Shown here: positions 26,781 to 33,968 of the stretch, one piece after another | How the letters are laid out: every line of letters starts with the position of its first letter | Position numbering within the stretch: position 1 is the stretch's first letter | DNA from: Rubrivivax sp. | GTDB taxonomy: Bacteria > Pseudomonadota > Gammaproteobacteria > Burkholderiales > Burkholderiaceae_C | Length of the DNA stretch: 34,776 nt | NCBI GenBank assembly: GCA_016790435.1 | Contig: JAEUPE010000284.1 | Location: 1-34,776 of the forward strand | Direction of reading: 5' to 3' | Translations under genes and position numbers: made by a program | The notes under the pieces: generated by a model | Database searches by the model: none | Seen by the model: only the letters and a program-made list of their open reading frames with translations | What the model was told of the DNA's origin: nothing

Positions 26781-27747
26781 CGAACCAAGCGTGCGCGGCA
26801 CTCGTGTCGGCGGCGATGCCGGCACGCAATGCCTCGAGCGAGTCGTACTTCAACTCGTCGTGCAGCTTGTGCAGGAGCTGCACGTTCACGACGCGACCGT
26901 AGCCGCCTTCGGCGCCCAGCGCTGCCGGCCAGTCGAACACATGCGCCTCGAGCAGCACGCGGCCGCCATCCTCCACGCTCGGCCGCACGCCGAGGCTGGC
27001 CACCGCCGGCAAGGCCTTGTCGGCTAGGCCCTGGACGCTGGCCACGAAGATGCCGCTGGCCGCAGGGCGGGCGTGGCCGAAGCGCAGGTTCAGGGTCGGG
27101 AAGCCCAGCTCGCGGCCGAGCTTGCGGCCATGCCGAACGTGCCCGCTGATCGCATACGGACGTCCGAGCAGCGCCTCGGCCCGCGCAAGGTCGCCAGCGG
27201 CGAGCGCCTCGCGCACCGCCGAGCTGCTGACGCGCAGGCCATGCACCTCGTAGCTGAGCATGCGGGCCACGTCGAACCCGGCCGCGCGGCCGGCGGCGTC
27301 GAGCGTCTCGTAGTTGCCTGCGCGCCGCGCACCGAAGGTGAAGTCGTCGCCGACGAGCACGTAGCGCACGGCGAGCCCGGATCGCAGCACGCTGTCGATG
27401 AAGGCCTGCGGCGGCAGCGAGGCCAACACTTCGTCGAACCGAATCACGACGACGCGATCGACGCCGCAGCGCTCGATCTCGGCGAGCTTGTCGCGCAGCG
27501 TGCTGATGCGCCGGGGCGCCGATTCGGGCTTGCCGGCGCGCGCGGCGAAGAAATCGCGCGGGTGCGGCTCGAAGGTCAGCACGCACGAGGGCACGCCACG
27601 GTGTCGCGCCTCGTTCTGCAGCAGGGCCAGCATGGCCTGGTGGCCGCGGTGCACGCCGTCGAAGTTCCCGATGGTGAGCGCGTGGCCCGCCCCGGCCGGG
27701 CCGCCGGCGGCGAGGGCCCGGTGGCCGATTCCCCTGAAGACCTGCAT
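26752..27747 (-). CDS. ribF: Bifunctional riboflavin kinase / FMN adenylyltransferase
   Basis: Makes FMN and then FAD from riboflavin; 331 residues. The N-terminal FAD-synthetase domain begins MQVFRGIGHRALA and has TIGNFDGVHRGHQ (about 26-37, the HxGH-type nucleotide site), FEPHPRDFF and VLVGDDFTFGARRAG. The SSSAVREALAAGDL segment follows. The C-terminal flavokinase domain has GHVRHGRKLGRELGFPTLNL and the ASLGVRPSVEDGG region. The ATG at 27747 is fixed by the family N-terminus. The gene begins 8 bases after the GT4 glycosyltransferase stop on the same strand. A GATAAT hexamer overlaps that stop, so ribF could have its own, nearly leaderless transcript. Its end overlaps the second MipA gene by 29 bases, convergent. 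Confidence 0.96.
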   Translation of the reverse strand: MQVFRGIGHRALAAGGPAGAGHALTIGNFDGVHRGHQAMLALLQNEARHRGVPSCVLTFEPHPRDFFAARAGKPESAPRRISTLRDKLAEIERCGVDRVVVIRFDEVLASLPPQAFIDSVLRSGLAVRYVLVGDDFTFGARRAGNYETLDAAGRAAGFDVARMLSYEVHGLRVSSSAVREALAAGDLARAEALLGRPYAISGHVRHGRKLGRELGFPTLNLRFGHARPAASGIFVASVQGLADKALPAVASLGVRPSVEDGGRVLLEAHVFDWPAALGAEGGYGRVVNVQLLHKLHDELKYDSLEALRAGIAADTSAAHAWFVRSGRPDPR

Positions 27748-27754
27748 GCGGCGG

Positions 27755-27760
27755 ATTATC
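27755..27760 (-). promoter_or_regulatory. Candidate -10 hexamer next to the ribF ATG
   Basis: GATAAT on the minus strand with 7 bases between it and the ATG at 27747, preceded by CCCCGG. The same arrangement occurs before the purM-like gene. A start 7-8 bases downstream would leave no leader. Confidence 0.4.
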
Positions 27761-28892
27761 CCGGGGCGGCAGCGGCGGCCCGGTCGGGCAGGCCGGGCAC
27801 GGCCGGTGCCGGGTCCAGAGCCAGCAAGCGTGCGTAGATCGCCAGATACGCCGCTGCCGCCTTGTCCCAGTCGAAACGCGCGGCATGACTGCGGATGGCT
27901 TCGGCATGCCCAGGTTCGCGCGCTCGCGCCAGGCCGGCTTCGATGACGCGGCGCATGGCCCCAGGATTGAAGTCGTCGAAGTAGTCGGCCACCGCGCCGC
28001 CGATCTCGGGCAGGCTCGTTCGCCGCGCCAGGAACACGGGCTTGCCGAAGTGCATGGCCTCGATCGGCGGCAGGCCGAAGCCTTCGGTCAGCGAGGGGAA
28101 GAGGAACCCTGCGCAGTGCGCATAGGCCCAGGCCTTCTGCGCGTCGTCGATGCCGAGATGGAACTGCACGTTGGGCAGATGCGTCGCGTCGCGCAGGCGC
28201 CTTGAGTCCTGGCCAGGCGGCCCGCACAAAACGAAGCGCATTTCGGGCCAGTGGCGGGCCAGCTCGATGATGGCGCCCGGGTTCTTCGAGGGCGACATGC
28301 GGCTGAGGTGGAAGAGGAAGGGGCGCTCCGAAGACCCGGTCTCGGCGGGCCAACCCTCGAGTGGCCTGCGTTCGGCAGCGACGAATGAGCGCGCGCCGTT
28401 GAGCACGACATCGAGTGGGCCGGTCCAGCCCAGGTGCCTGCGCACATCTGCCGCGGTGTACTCGCTGATCGCCACCACATGGTCGGTGCGTGCCAGCAGC
28501 GCGCTCGTGCGCCGGTGGTGGCGCCAGGTCGAGAAGGCGTTTCGCCCGTACAGGTAGTTCAGGTCGTGCACCGTCACGATGCGCGGTCCGCATCCCGCGG
28601 GCGGCAAGGTCTTGTTGAGCTGGTGGAGCGAGTGCCACAGGGCATAGCGCATGGGTTGCACATGGCGTACCCGTTGCCAGCGCGTGACGGGCAGGTAGCC
28701 GACTTCGGTGCCGAAAAGGCCGACGAGCTTTTCGCGCACGTGGAAGTGGAACCGAACGCCATGTCGCTCGCGCCATCGCGGCGCTGCATGCGCAATGCGG
28801 CTGCCGATCTGCAGGGCGAACTCGCCCAGGCCGTCCTGCAATCCGGCGACCCCCCCCAGGCTGATGCCCACTTGCAAGTCGGTCACGTTCAT
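27756..28892 (-). CDS. Glycosyltransferase, GT4 family
   Basis: A 378-residue GT-B-fold retaining glycosyltransferase. The N-terminal half has the acceptor-side Rossmann-like region with GISLGGVAGLQDGLGEFA and IVTVHDLNYLYGRNAFS, typical of mannosyl/glucosyl transferases acting on surface polysaccharide, and VVAISEYTAADVRRHLG. The C-terminal nucleotide-sugar domain has FLFHLSRMSPSKNPGAIIEL and the EX7E-like motif region LFPSLTEGFGLPPIEAMHFGKPVFL, then SLPEIGG. Donor and acceptor are not predictable. The ATG at 28892 is divergent from the DUF5672 gene with 50 bases between, and it is followed by ribF after 8 bases, so it may drive ribF expression. Confidence 0.9.
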   Translation of the reverse strand: MNVTDLQVGISLGGVAGLQDGLGEFALQIGSRIAHAAPRWRERHGVRFHFHVREKLVGLFGTEVGYLPVTRWQRVRHVQPMRYALWHSLHQLNKTLPPAGCGPRIVTVHDLNYLYGRNAFSTWRHHRRTSALLARTDHVVAISEYTAADVRRHLGWTGPLDVVLNGARSFVAAERRPLEGWPAETGSSERPFLFHLSRMSPSKNPGAIIELARHWPEMRFVLCGPPGQDSRRLRDATHLPNVQFHLGIDDAQKAWAYAHCAGFLFPSLTEGFGLPPIEAMHFGKPVFLARRTSLPEIGGAVADYFDDFNPGAMRRVIEAGLARAREPGHAEAIRSHAARFDWDKAAAAYLAIYARLLALDPAPAVPGLPDRAAAAAPG

Positions 28893-28942
28893 CGACGATC
28901 AGTGTAGCCATCGGGTGAGCGGGCTCCGGGGGGACTGGCACA

Positions 28943-29794
28943 ATGGACTTCATGACGCGCTTGGCCCTGCCTCAGGTGACCCTGGTCGCCGTGGATACGC
29001 GGGCGCCGCTGCTCGCCACGCAGGCTCTGCTGCGGTCCATGGCCGGTATCGACTTTGCGCGCGCGATCCTGTTCACGCATGCGTGGACGCCGAGGCGTCC
29101 GCTGCCCGGCATCGAGATCGTCGACATCGAGCCGATCACCTCGTCGGCCGAGTACTCGCACTTCATCCTTCGCCTCATGCCCGGCTGGGTGCGCACGTCG
29201 CACGTGCTGGTGACGCAGTGGGACGGATTCGTCTGCGAGCCGTGGGCCTGGACGAACAGCTTCCTGGCCTACGACTACGTCGGCGCACCCTGGCCCGACC
29301 AGCCCGAGTCGCGGGCCGTCGGCAATGGTCGCTTATCTCTTCGTTCGCGCCGCCTGCTCGCCGCGGGCATGGACCTGCGCATCGACGACGAACACCCTGA
29401 AGACGTGGCCCTGTGTCGCACCTACCGCAACCTGCTCGAGCGCGAGCATGGCGTCAACTTCGCGCCGCTGTCCCTGGCGCGACGCTTCGCCTACGAGAAC
29501 GACGACTCGCACGGGCCGACGTTCGGATTCCACGGCGCCTACAACCTGCCGCGCGTGCTCGACGAGCCGACGCTGACGACCTGGCTGGACATCCTGCCCG
29601 ACGAGTTCTTCCGCAGCCGCGACGCGCGCCGCCTGGCTCGCACGCTGGTTTCGCGAATGCCGACACTGGCGCGTCGCGTGATCGACCGTCGCATGCGCGT
29701 GGGCCGCGACGAGCCGAGCACGCGCATCCTCGACGCCGCGGCGAGCGTGATGGGGCTCCTCGGGTCGCGCTCTGACAGGCCCCGGCCGGCCTGA
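28943..29794 (+). CDS. DUF5672 family protein (glycosyltransferase-like)
   Basis: A 283-residue soluble protein matching DUF5672. It opens with a short strand ending in VTLVAVDTRAPLLATQALL. The diagnostic block TQWDGFVCEPWAWTN followed by DYVGAPWP is at about residues 91-117, and then the family motif VGNGRLSLRSRRLL. These motifs resemble those of GT-A-fold sugar transferases, so a sugar-transfer role is inferred, strengthened by the glycosyltransferase and methyltransferase neighbours. The C-terminal about 60 residues are Arg-rich. The ATG at 28943 was chosen; a second ATG three codons on is possible. It shares a 50-base divergent promoter region with the GT4 gene. Confidence 0.8.
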   Translation: MDFMTRLALPQVTLVAVDTRAPLLATQALLRSMAGIDFARAILFTHAWTPRRPLPGIEIVDIEPITSSAEYSHFILRLMPGWVRTSHVLVTQWDGFVCEPWAWTNSFLAYDYVGAPWPDQPESRAVGNGRLSLRSRRLLAAGMDLRIDDEHPEDVALCRTYRNLLEREHGVNFAPLSLARRFAYENDDSHGPTFGFHGAYNLPRVLDEPTLTTWLDILPDEFFRSRDARRLARTLVSRMPTLARRVIDRRMRVGRDEPSTRILDAAASVMGLLGSRSDRPRPA

Positions 29795-29863
29795 GCCGCC
29801 TGCGCGGCGCGCCGATGCTGCCGCCTCGGGCCTCGTGACGCGGCCGTCAATCCCCCCGGGCGG

Positions 29864-29884
29864 TATAACCGCGCCCCGGAGGAG
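29864..29884 (+). promoter_or_regulatory. Possible -10 hexamer and strong ribosome binding site of the methyltransferase
   Basis: TATAAC (29864-29869, 5 of 6) is followed by GGAGGAG (29878-29884), 8 bases before the ATG at 29893. The Shine-Dalgarno match is the strongest in the window and fixes the start. No clear -35 hexamer is visible. Confidence 0.5.
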
Positions 29885-29892
29885 ATGACAAC

Positions 29893-30489
29893 ATGACCAC
29901 GCGCCACCTGGACCTGGGTTGCGGCCCCGTGCCGCGCAACCCGTATGGGCGCGACGAGCTCTATGGCGTCGACCTCGGCGCTGCTGCGGGCACCGACGGG
30001 ATGATCCGACGCGCCAACCTGTCGATCGCGCCGATCCCCTGGCCCGACGACAGCTTCGAATCGGTCTCGGCCTACGATTTCCTCGAGCATGTGCCGCGCG
30101 TGATGCCGACCACGGATGGGCAAGGCACACGCTTCCCGTTCATCGAGCTGATGAACGAGATCTGGCGTGTGCTGAAGCCGGGCGGGATGCTCTACGCGAG
30201 CACACCGGCCTATCCTCACAAGGCGGTCTTCCAGGACCCGACGCACGTGAACATCATGACCGTCGACACGCACATCTACTTCACCCGACCGCAACGCGTG
30301 GCGGCGATGTACGGCTTCGCAGGCGACTTCGAGGCGCGCCGCGTGCAGCTGACGAAGTCGAACTCGTCGCTGGCGTTCATCCCGCCCCCGGCCACGTGGT
30401 GGCAACGCGCGCAGTTGGCCAATCGCATCAAGCGCGGCAAGTGCAGCCACCTGATCTGGGAGTTCGAGGCGGTGAAGACGCCCACCTGA
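29893..30489 (+). CDS. SAM-dependent class I methyltransferase
   Basis: A 198-residue methyltransferase. The SAM-binding motif LDLGCGP stands at residues 6-12, unusually close to the N-terminus, and the acidic motif II is YGVDLG. The motif IV/V segment is DSFESVSAYDFLEHVPR, then EIWRVLKPGGMLYASTP. The small size and the position in a glycosyltransferase cluster suggest methylation of a glycan or lipid-linked sugar, but the substrate is unknown. It starts 98 bases after the DUF5672 gene and ends 43 bases before the second glycosyltransferase gene, and is likely co-transcribed with the latter. Confidence 0.9.
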   Translation: MTTRHLDLGCGPVPRNPYGRDELYGVDLGAAAGTDGMIRRANLSIAPIPWPDDSFESVSAYDFLEHVPRVMPTTDGQGTRFPFIELMNEIWRVLKPGGMLYASTPAYPHKAVFQDPTHVNIMTVDTHIYFTRPQRVAAMYGFAGDFEARRVQLTKSNSSLAFIPPPATWWQRAQLANRIKRGKCSHLIWEFEAVKTPT

Positions 30490-30532
30490 ACGTGCCTGAG
30501 CAAACCTGAGCGGGCGGACAGGTCCGGCGCCG

Positions 30533-31666
30533 ATGCGCATCCTCGCCACCGCCGGCGACGTCGACTCGCTGATCACCGAGATCCGCCTGCGCACGCCTCT
30601 GTCATCGCTCGCGCAGGCGCAAGGCTGGACAGTTCATTGGCGCTCGTTCCACGAGTGCAGCCAATCCGACCTGGCTGCAGCGGACCTCGTCATCGTGCAA
30701 CGTGGCGCATCGCGCCGCAGCTGCCGCATCGAGGAGCGGGCGCTCGAGGGAGGCGCCACCGTCGTCTACGAGATCGACGACCTGCTGACGGAGATCGCGC
30801 CGCACATCTCGCAGCACGCGGCTGTGCGCGCGAGCCTGCCGTGGCTGCGCAGCGGGCTCGGCCAGGCCGACCTCGTGACCGTCAGCACCCCTCGCCTGCA
30901 GCGGGAACTCGCATCGCTGGCCCGCGCTACCGCCGTGGTGCCGAACCACGCCTTCTTCGACGAAGACCGGCCGCTGCCGCCGCAATGGCCTGGCGAGCGG
31001 GTGCACCTGCTCGTGGCATCGTCGGACCATCTGCTCGACAGCGATCTCACGAGGGCCTTGCGCGGCGTCGTGGGCGAGCGGGCACGTCTCGTCGTCGTCG
31101 GCCCGCCGGCCGATGCGCTGGCGGCAATGGGGCTGCCGCTGCAACGCCATCCACTCCTGCCGAGGCGCGAGTTCGTCGCGCTGGCGCGCAGCCTGCCCAA
31201 CGCCGTGGCGCTGATCCCGCTCGAGGCCTCGCGTTTCGCGGCATGCAAGAGCGCAATCAAGTGGTACGACTACGCCGAGGCCGGCATTCCCACCTTGGCC
31301 TCGGCCGTGCCGCCGTACCTCGATGCGATCGAACACGGTCGCACCGGCTTGCTCGTCGACAACAGCGAGGCGCAGTGGCTGCGAGCCCTGCACCTGGTCA
31401 TCGACGAGGTCGATGTTCGGCGCCGCATCGCTGCGCAGGCGCGCGCCGTCGTGCGCGAGCGCCACGGACTACCACAGACCATTGCGGCATGGCAGACCGC
31501 CTTGCTGCTGGCCCGGCAATTGCGGCGGGCCCGGCAAGTGCGGGCGCCACGAGGTCCCGCCGCATGGTGGCGGGCCGCTGGCGATGCGACGAGCGATTGG
31601 GCCGTGACGCTGCGCCGTTGGAACCGACAGCGCCTGGCGCACCGGCGGGGGGCGTCGCCGCGCTGA
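30533..31666 (+). CDS. Glycosyltransferase, GT-B fold, family 1/4 type
   Basis: A 377-residue glycosyltransferase. The N-terminus MRILATAGDVDSLITEIRLRTPL is followed by a Rossmann-like acceptor domain containing VIVQRGASRRSCR and VVYEIDDLL, the latter typical of surface-polysaccharide transferases. The C-terminal domain has the segment CKSAIKWYDYAEAGIPTLASAVPPY, the donor-binding EX7E-like region of the family, and GRTGLLVDNSEAQWL. The Arg-rich tail is long. It ends 32 bases from the P1-family peptidase gene, convergent. Sugar and acceptor are unknown; it probably works with the neighbouring DUF5672 and methyltransferase proteins. Confidence 0.88.
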   Translation: MRILATAGDVDSLITEIRLRTPLSSLAQAQGWTVHWRSFHECSQSDLAAADLVIVQRGASRRSCRIEERALEGGATVVYEIDDLLTEIAPHISQHAAVRASLPWLRSGLGQADLVTVSTPRLQRELASLARATAVVPNHAFFDEDRPLPPQWPGERVHLLVASSDHLLDSDLTRALRGVVGERARLVVVGPPADALAAMGLPLQRHPLLPRREFVALARSLPNAVALIPLEASRFAACKSAIKWYDYAEAGIPTLASAVPPYLDAIEHGRTGLLVDNSEAQWLRALHLVIDEVDVRRRIAAQARAVVRERHGLPQTIAAWQTALLLARQLRRARQVRAPRGPAAWWRAAGDATSDWAVTLRRWNRQRLAHRRGASPR

Positions 31667-31698
31667 ACCGACAACGGGTGGATGGCCCGCCGGGCGGC

Positions 31699-32796
31699 TC
31701 AGCGCGTCTTCATGTCGCGCGCGGCCGGCAGCCGCATGGGTGACTCCAGCGTCGCGGCCGCTCGCACGCCGTTGCGGATGGCACGCGCCACGACCTCGGC
31801 CGCGAGGGCGCCCAGGGTGCTGAGGTCGCCGACGATGCCGGCACCGCCGGTCGCCAGTGCGAAGAGCGTGTCGCCATCGTTGACGGTGATCGGGCTCACG
31901 GCGCGGCTGAGGCCATGGTGGGCGAGGGCGGCCAGTTGCGTCGCCGCAGACTTGTCGAGCATCGCATCCGTGGCGACGATGCCGATCGTCGTTGCCGTGC
32001 CGGCCATGCGCTCCATCACCGGCAACGGCGCGTCACCTCGGAGCAGTGCCCTGTGTGCGCCGACGAGGCGCTGGCCGTCCTCGCTGCGCGCGCCGGCGAG
32101 CACTTCGCCGTGCTCATCGAGCACGTCGCCGATGGCGTTCACGGCCACGAGGGCGGCCACCGTCACGGCCCCCACCCGCAATGAGGCGGTGCCGATGCCG
32201 CCACGGCTGGCTCGGGCCACGCCGAAGAGCTTGCCCACCGTGGCCCCGAGCCCCGCACCGTGGCTGCCTTGCGCGGGCGCGGATGACCGAGCGGCGAGGC
32301 AGGCGGCGTAGCCCGTGTCCGCGCCCGGGCGGACGCGCGGGTCACCGATCCACAGGTCGAACAGCACCGCTGCCGGGACGATCGGCACGCGGATCGGCCC
32401 CTGCATCGGCGAGCCACTCTGCGAGTGTTTCGACGCTTGCGCCGAGTCCTGGCCGCGTAAGGGGCCGATGACGAGTCCCCGCCCCTGTTCCTCGAGCCAG
32501 CGCATCACCCCGCCTGCGGCATCGAGGCCGAAAGCACTGCCGCCGGTAAGCAGCACCGCATGCACCCGGTTCACGGTGTTCTCCGGCCGCAGCAGGTCGG
32601 TTTCGCGCGTGCCGGGCGCGCCGCCCCGCACGGCGACGCCGCACACCGTTCCGTGCGGCGTGTCGGGGCACAGCACGACGGTGCAGCCGCTCGGCCGTCC
32701 ATTGACGGCCGCGTGGCCCACCTCGATGCCCGTGACGTCGGTGAGCGACCCCGGCGCCAGAGCCAGCGTGCCGAGGGGGTCCTGCGCGTCGCTCAC
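31699..32796 (-). CDS. P1 family peptidase/amidase (DmpA/NylC-like)
   Basis: A self-processing N-terminal-nucleophile hydrolase of MEROPS family P1 (aminopeptidase DmpA, nylon-oligomer hydrolase NylC), about 365 residues. The sequence shows the family motifs IEVGHAAV, VVLCPDTPHGTVCGVAVRGGAPGTRETDLL, LTGGSAFGLDAAGGVMRWLEE and the processing region GTATTIGIVATDA, in which the first Thr of TT is the likely nucleophile. The last part is NDGDTLFALATGG. The family usually has Asn or Gly before the nucleophile; here it is Ala. The start is uncertain: GTG codons at 32796 and 32805 are both in frame, and the frame open beyond them overlaps the acyl-CoA dehydrogenase gene and is rejected. Substrate unknown. 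Confidence 0.87.
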   Translation of the reverse strand: MSDAQDPLGTLALAPGSLTDVTGIEVGHAAVNGRPSGCTVVLCPDTPHGTVCGVAVRGGAPGTRETDLLRPENTVNRVHAVLLTGGSAFGLDAAGGVMRWLEEQGRGLVIGPLRGQDSAQASKHSQSGSPMQGPIRVPIVPAAVLFDLWIGDPRVRPGADTGYAACLAARSSAPAQGSHGAGLGATVGKLFGVARASRGGIGTASLRVGAVTVAALVAVNAIGDVLDEHGEVLAGARSEDGQRLVGAHRALLRGDAPLPVMERMAGTATTIGIVATDAMLDKSAATQLAALAHHGLSRAVSPITVNDGDTLFALATGGAGIVGDLSTLGALAAEVVARAIRNGVRAAATLESPMRLPAARDMKTR

Positions 32797-32818
32797 CGGG
32801 CCCACCGCGCTCGGCGGC

Positions 32819-33967
32819 TCAGGCGAAGACGCCGGCCGAATCCTGCATACGCGCCGCGACCTCGCCCAGATGGTGCTGCGTGTCGCCGAACACCATCTCC
32901 AGCACGGTGAGCCGCTTGAAGTAGTGGCTGCCCTGGTATTCGTCGGTGACACCGATGCCGCCGTGCAATTGCACGCACTGCTGGCCGACGAAGCGCATGC
33001 TCTGCCCGAGTTGCACGCGCGCCTGGGAAATGGCGCGCCGACGCTGCGACGACGGCTCGCCGAGCTTGAGCGTGGCGAAGTAGCTCATCGAGCGGCCCAG
33101 CTCGAGCTGCATCTTCACGTCGGCAATGCGGTGGCGCAGCGCCTGGAAGGTGGCGATGGGCACGCCGAACTGCTTGCGCGTGTTCATGTACTCGACGGTC
33201 AGCTCGACGAGGCGGTCCATCACGCCCACCGCCTCGGCGCAGAAGGCCGCGGTGCCGATGTCGACCGCGCGCTCCAGGGCGGCGTGTCCGTCTTCGGTGA
33301 TGAGGGCCGCGCGCGTGCCGTCCAGCTTCAGCTCGGCGGCGCGTGCGCCGTCCTGGGTCGGGTAGCCGCGCACCTGGCCGGCGGCGAGACTGCTGCGTTC
33401 GACCAGGAAGAGGCCGATACCGGCCTTGTCGTCCACCGCACCTGGGATGCGGGCCGGCACCACATAGGCGTCGGCTTCGTCTCCTGCCGGCACGATGCTC
33501 TTCGCGCCGTCGAGCACCCAGTTGCCTCCCGGGCCGTCCTGCACGTGCTTGGCGCGCGCGCTCACATGCTCGAGCCGATACCTTGCCGCCCGCTCCTGCT
33601 GCGCCAGCACGACAAGCGCTTCGGCCGAAGCGATGCGCGGCAGCCAGGTCGCCTGCAAAGCCTCGGGCGCCGCACCCAGCAAGGCCGGGGCCACGAGCGC
33701 CGCGTGGGCATAGGGCGCATTGACCAGCCCCCGGCCCAGTTCTTCGTTGACCACCATCGCCTCGACCGGGCCGAAGCCCATGCCACCGTGAACCTCTGAA
33801 ATGGCCAGACCGGTCAGGCCGAGTTCGGCCAGGTCGGCGTAGACGGACCGCGAGGCACCGCCGGCCTTGGCCAACGCATGCCTGCGGTCGAAGCCGAAGC
33901 CCTTGTCGACCCAGCGCCGTACGGCGTCGCGCAGCGATTGCTGGTCGTCGGAGAAGTCGAAGTCCAT
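32819..33967 (-). CDS. Acyl-CoA dehydrogenase, small-subunit (PimD-like) type
   Basis: A 382-residue FAD-dependent acyl-CoA dehydrogenase. It has the N-terminal helical domain (MDFDFSDDQQSLRDAVRRWV), the LGLTGLAISEVHGGMGFGPVEAMVVNEELGRGLV region, a divergent middle beta-domain and the C-terminal helical domain with NTRKQFGVPIATFQALRHRIADVKM and QLHGGIGVTDEY. In place of the usual YGGTNEIQ-like stretch it has YFKRLTVLEMVFGDTQHHL, as in PimD-type partner subunits. The start sits one base after the stop of the other dehydrogenase gene (TGA-C-ATG), so the two are probably made together as a heteromer. It lies upstream of the P1-family peptidase gene (22 bases). The substrate is unknown; a dicarboxyl or steroid acyl-CoA is possible. 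Confidence 0.9.
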   Translation of the reverse strand: MDFDFSDDQQSLRDAVRRWVDKGFGFDRRHALAKAGGASRSVYADLAELGLTGLAISEVHGGMGFGPVEAMVVNEELGRGLVNAPYAHAALVAPALLGAAPEALQATWLPRIASAEALVVLAQQERAARYRLEHVSARAKHVQDGPGGNWVLDGAKSIVPAGDEADAYVVPARIPGAVDDKAGIGLFLVERSSLAAGQVRGYPTQDGARAAELKLDGTRAALITEDGHAALERAVDIGTAAFCAEAVGVMDRLVELTVEYMNTRKQFGVPIATFQALRHRIADVKMQLELGRSMSYFATLKLGEPSSQRRRAISQARVQLGQSMRFVGQQCVQLHGGIGVTDEYQGSHYFKRLTVLEMVFGDTQHHLGEVAARMQDSAGVFA

Positions 33968-33968
33968 G

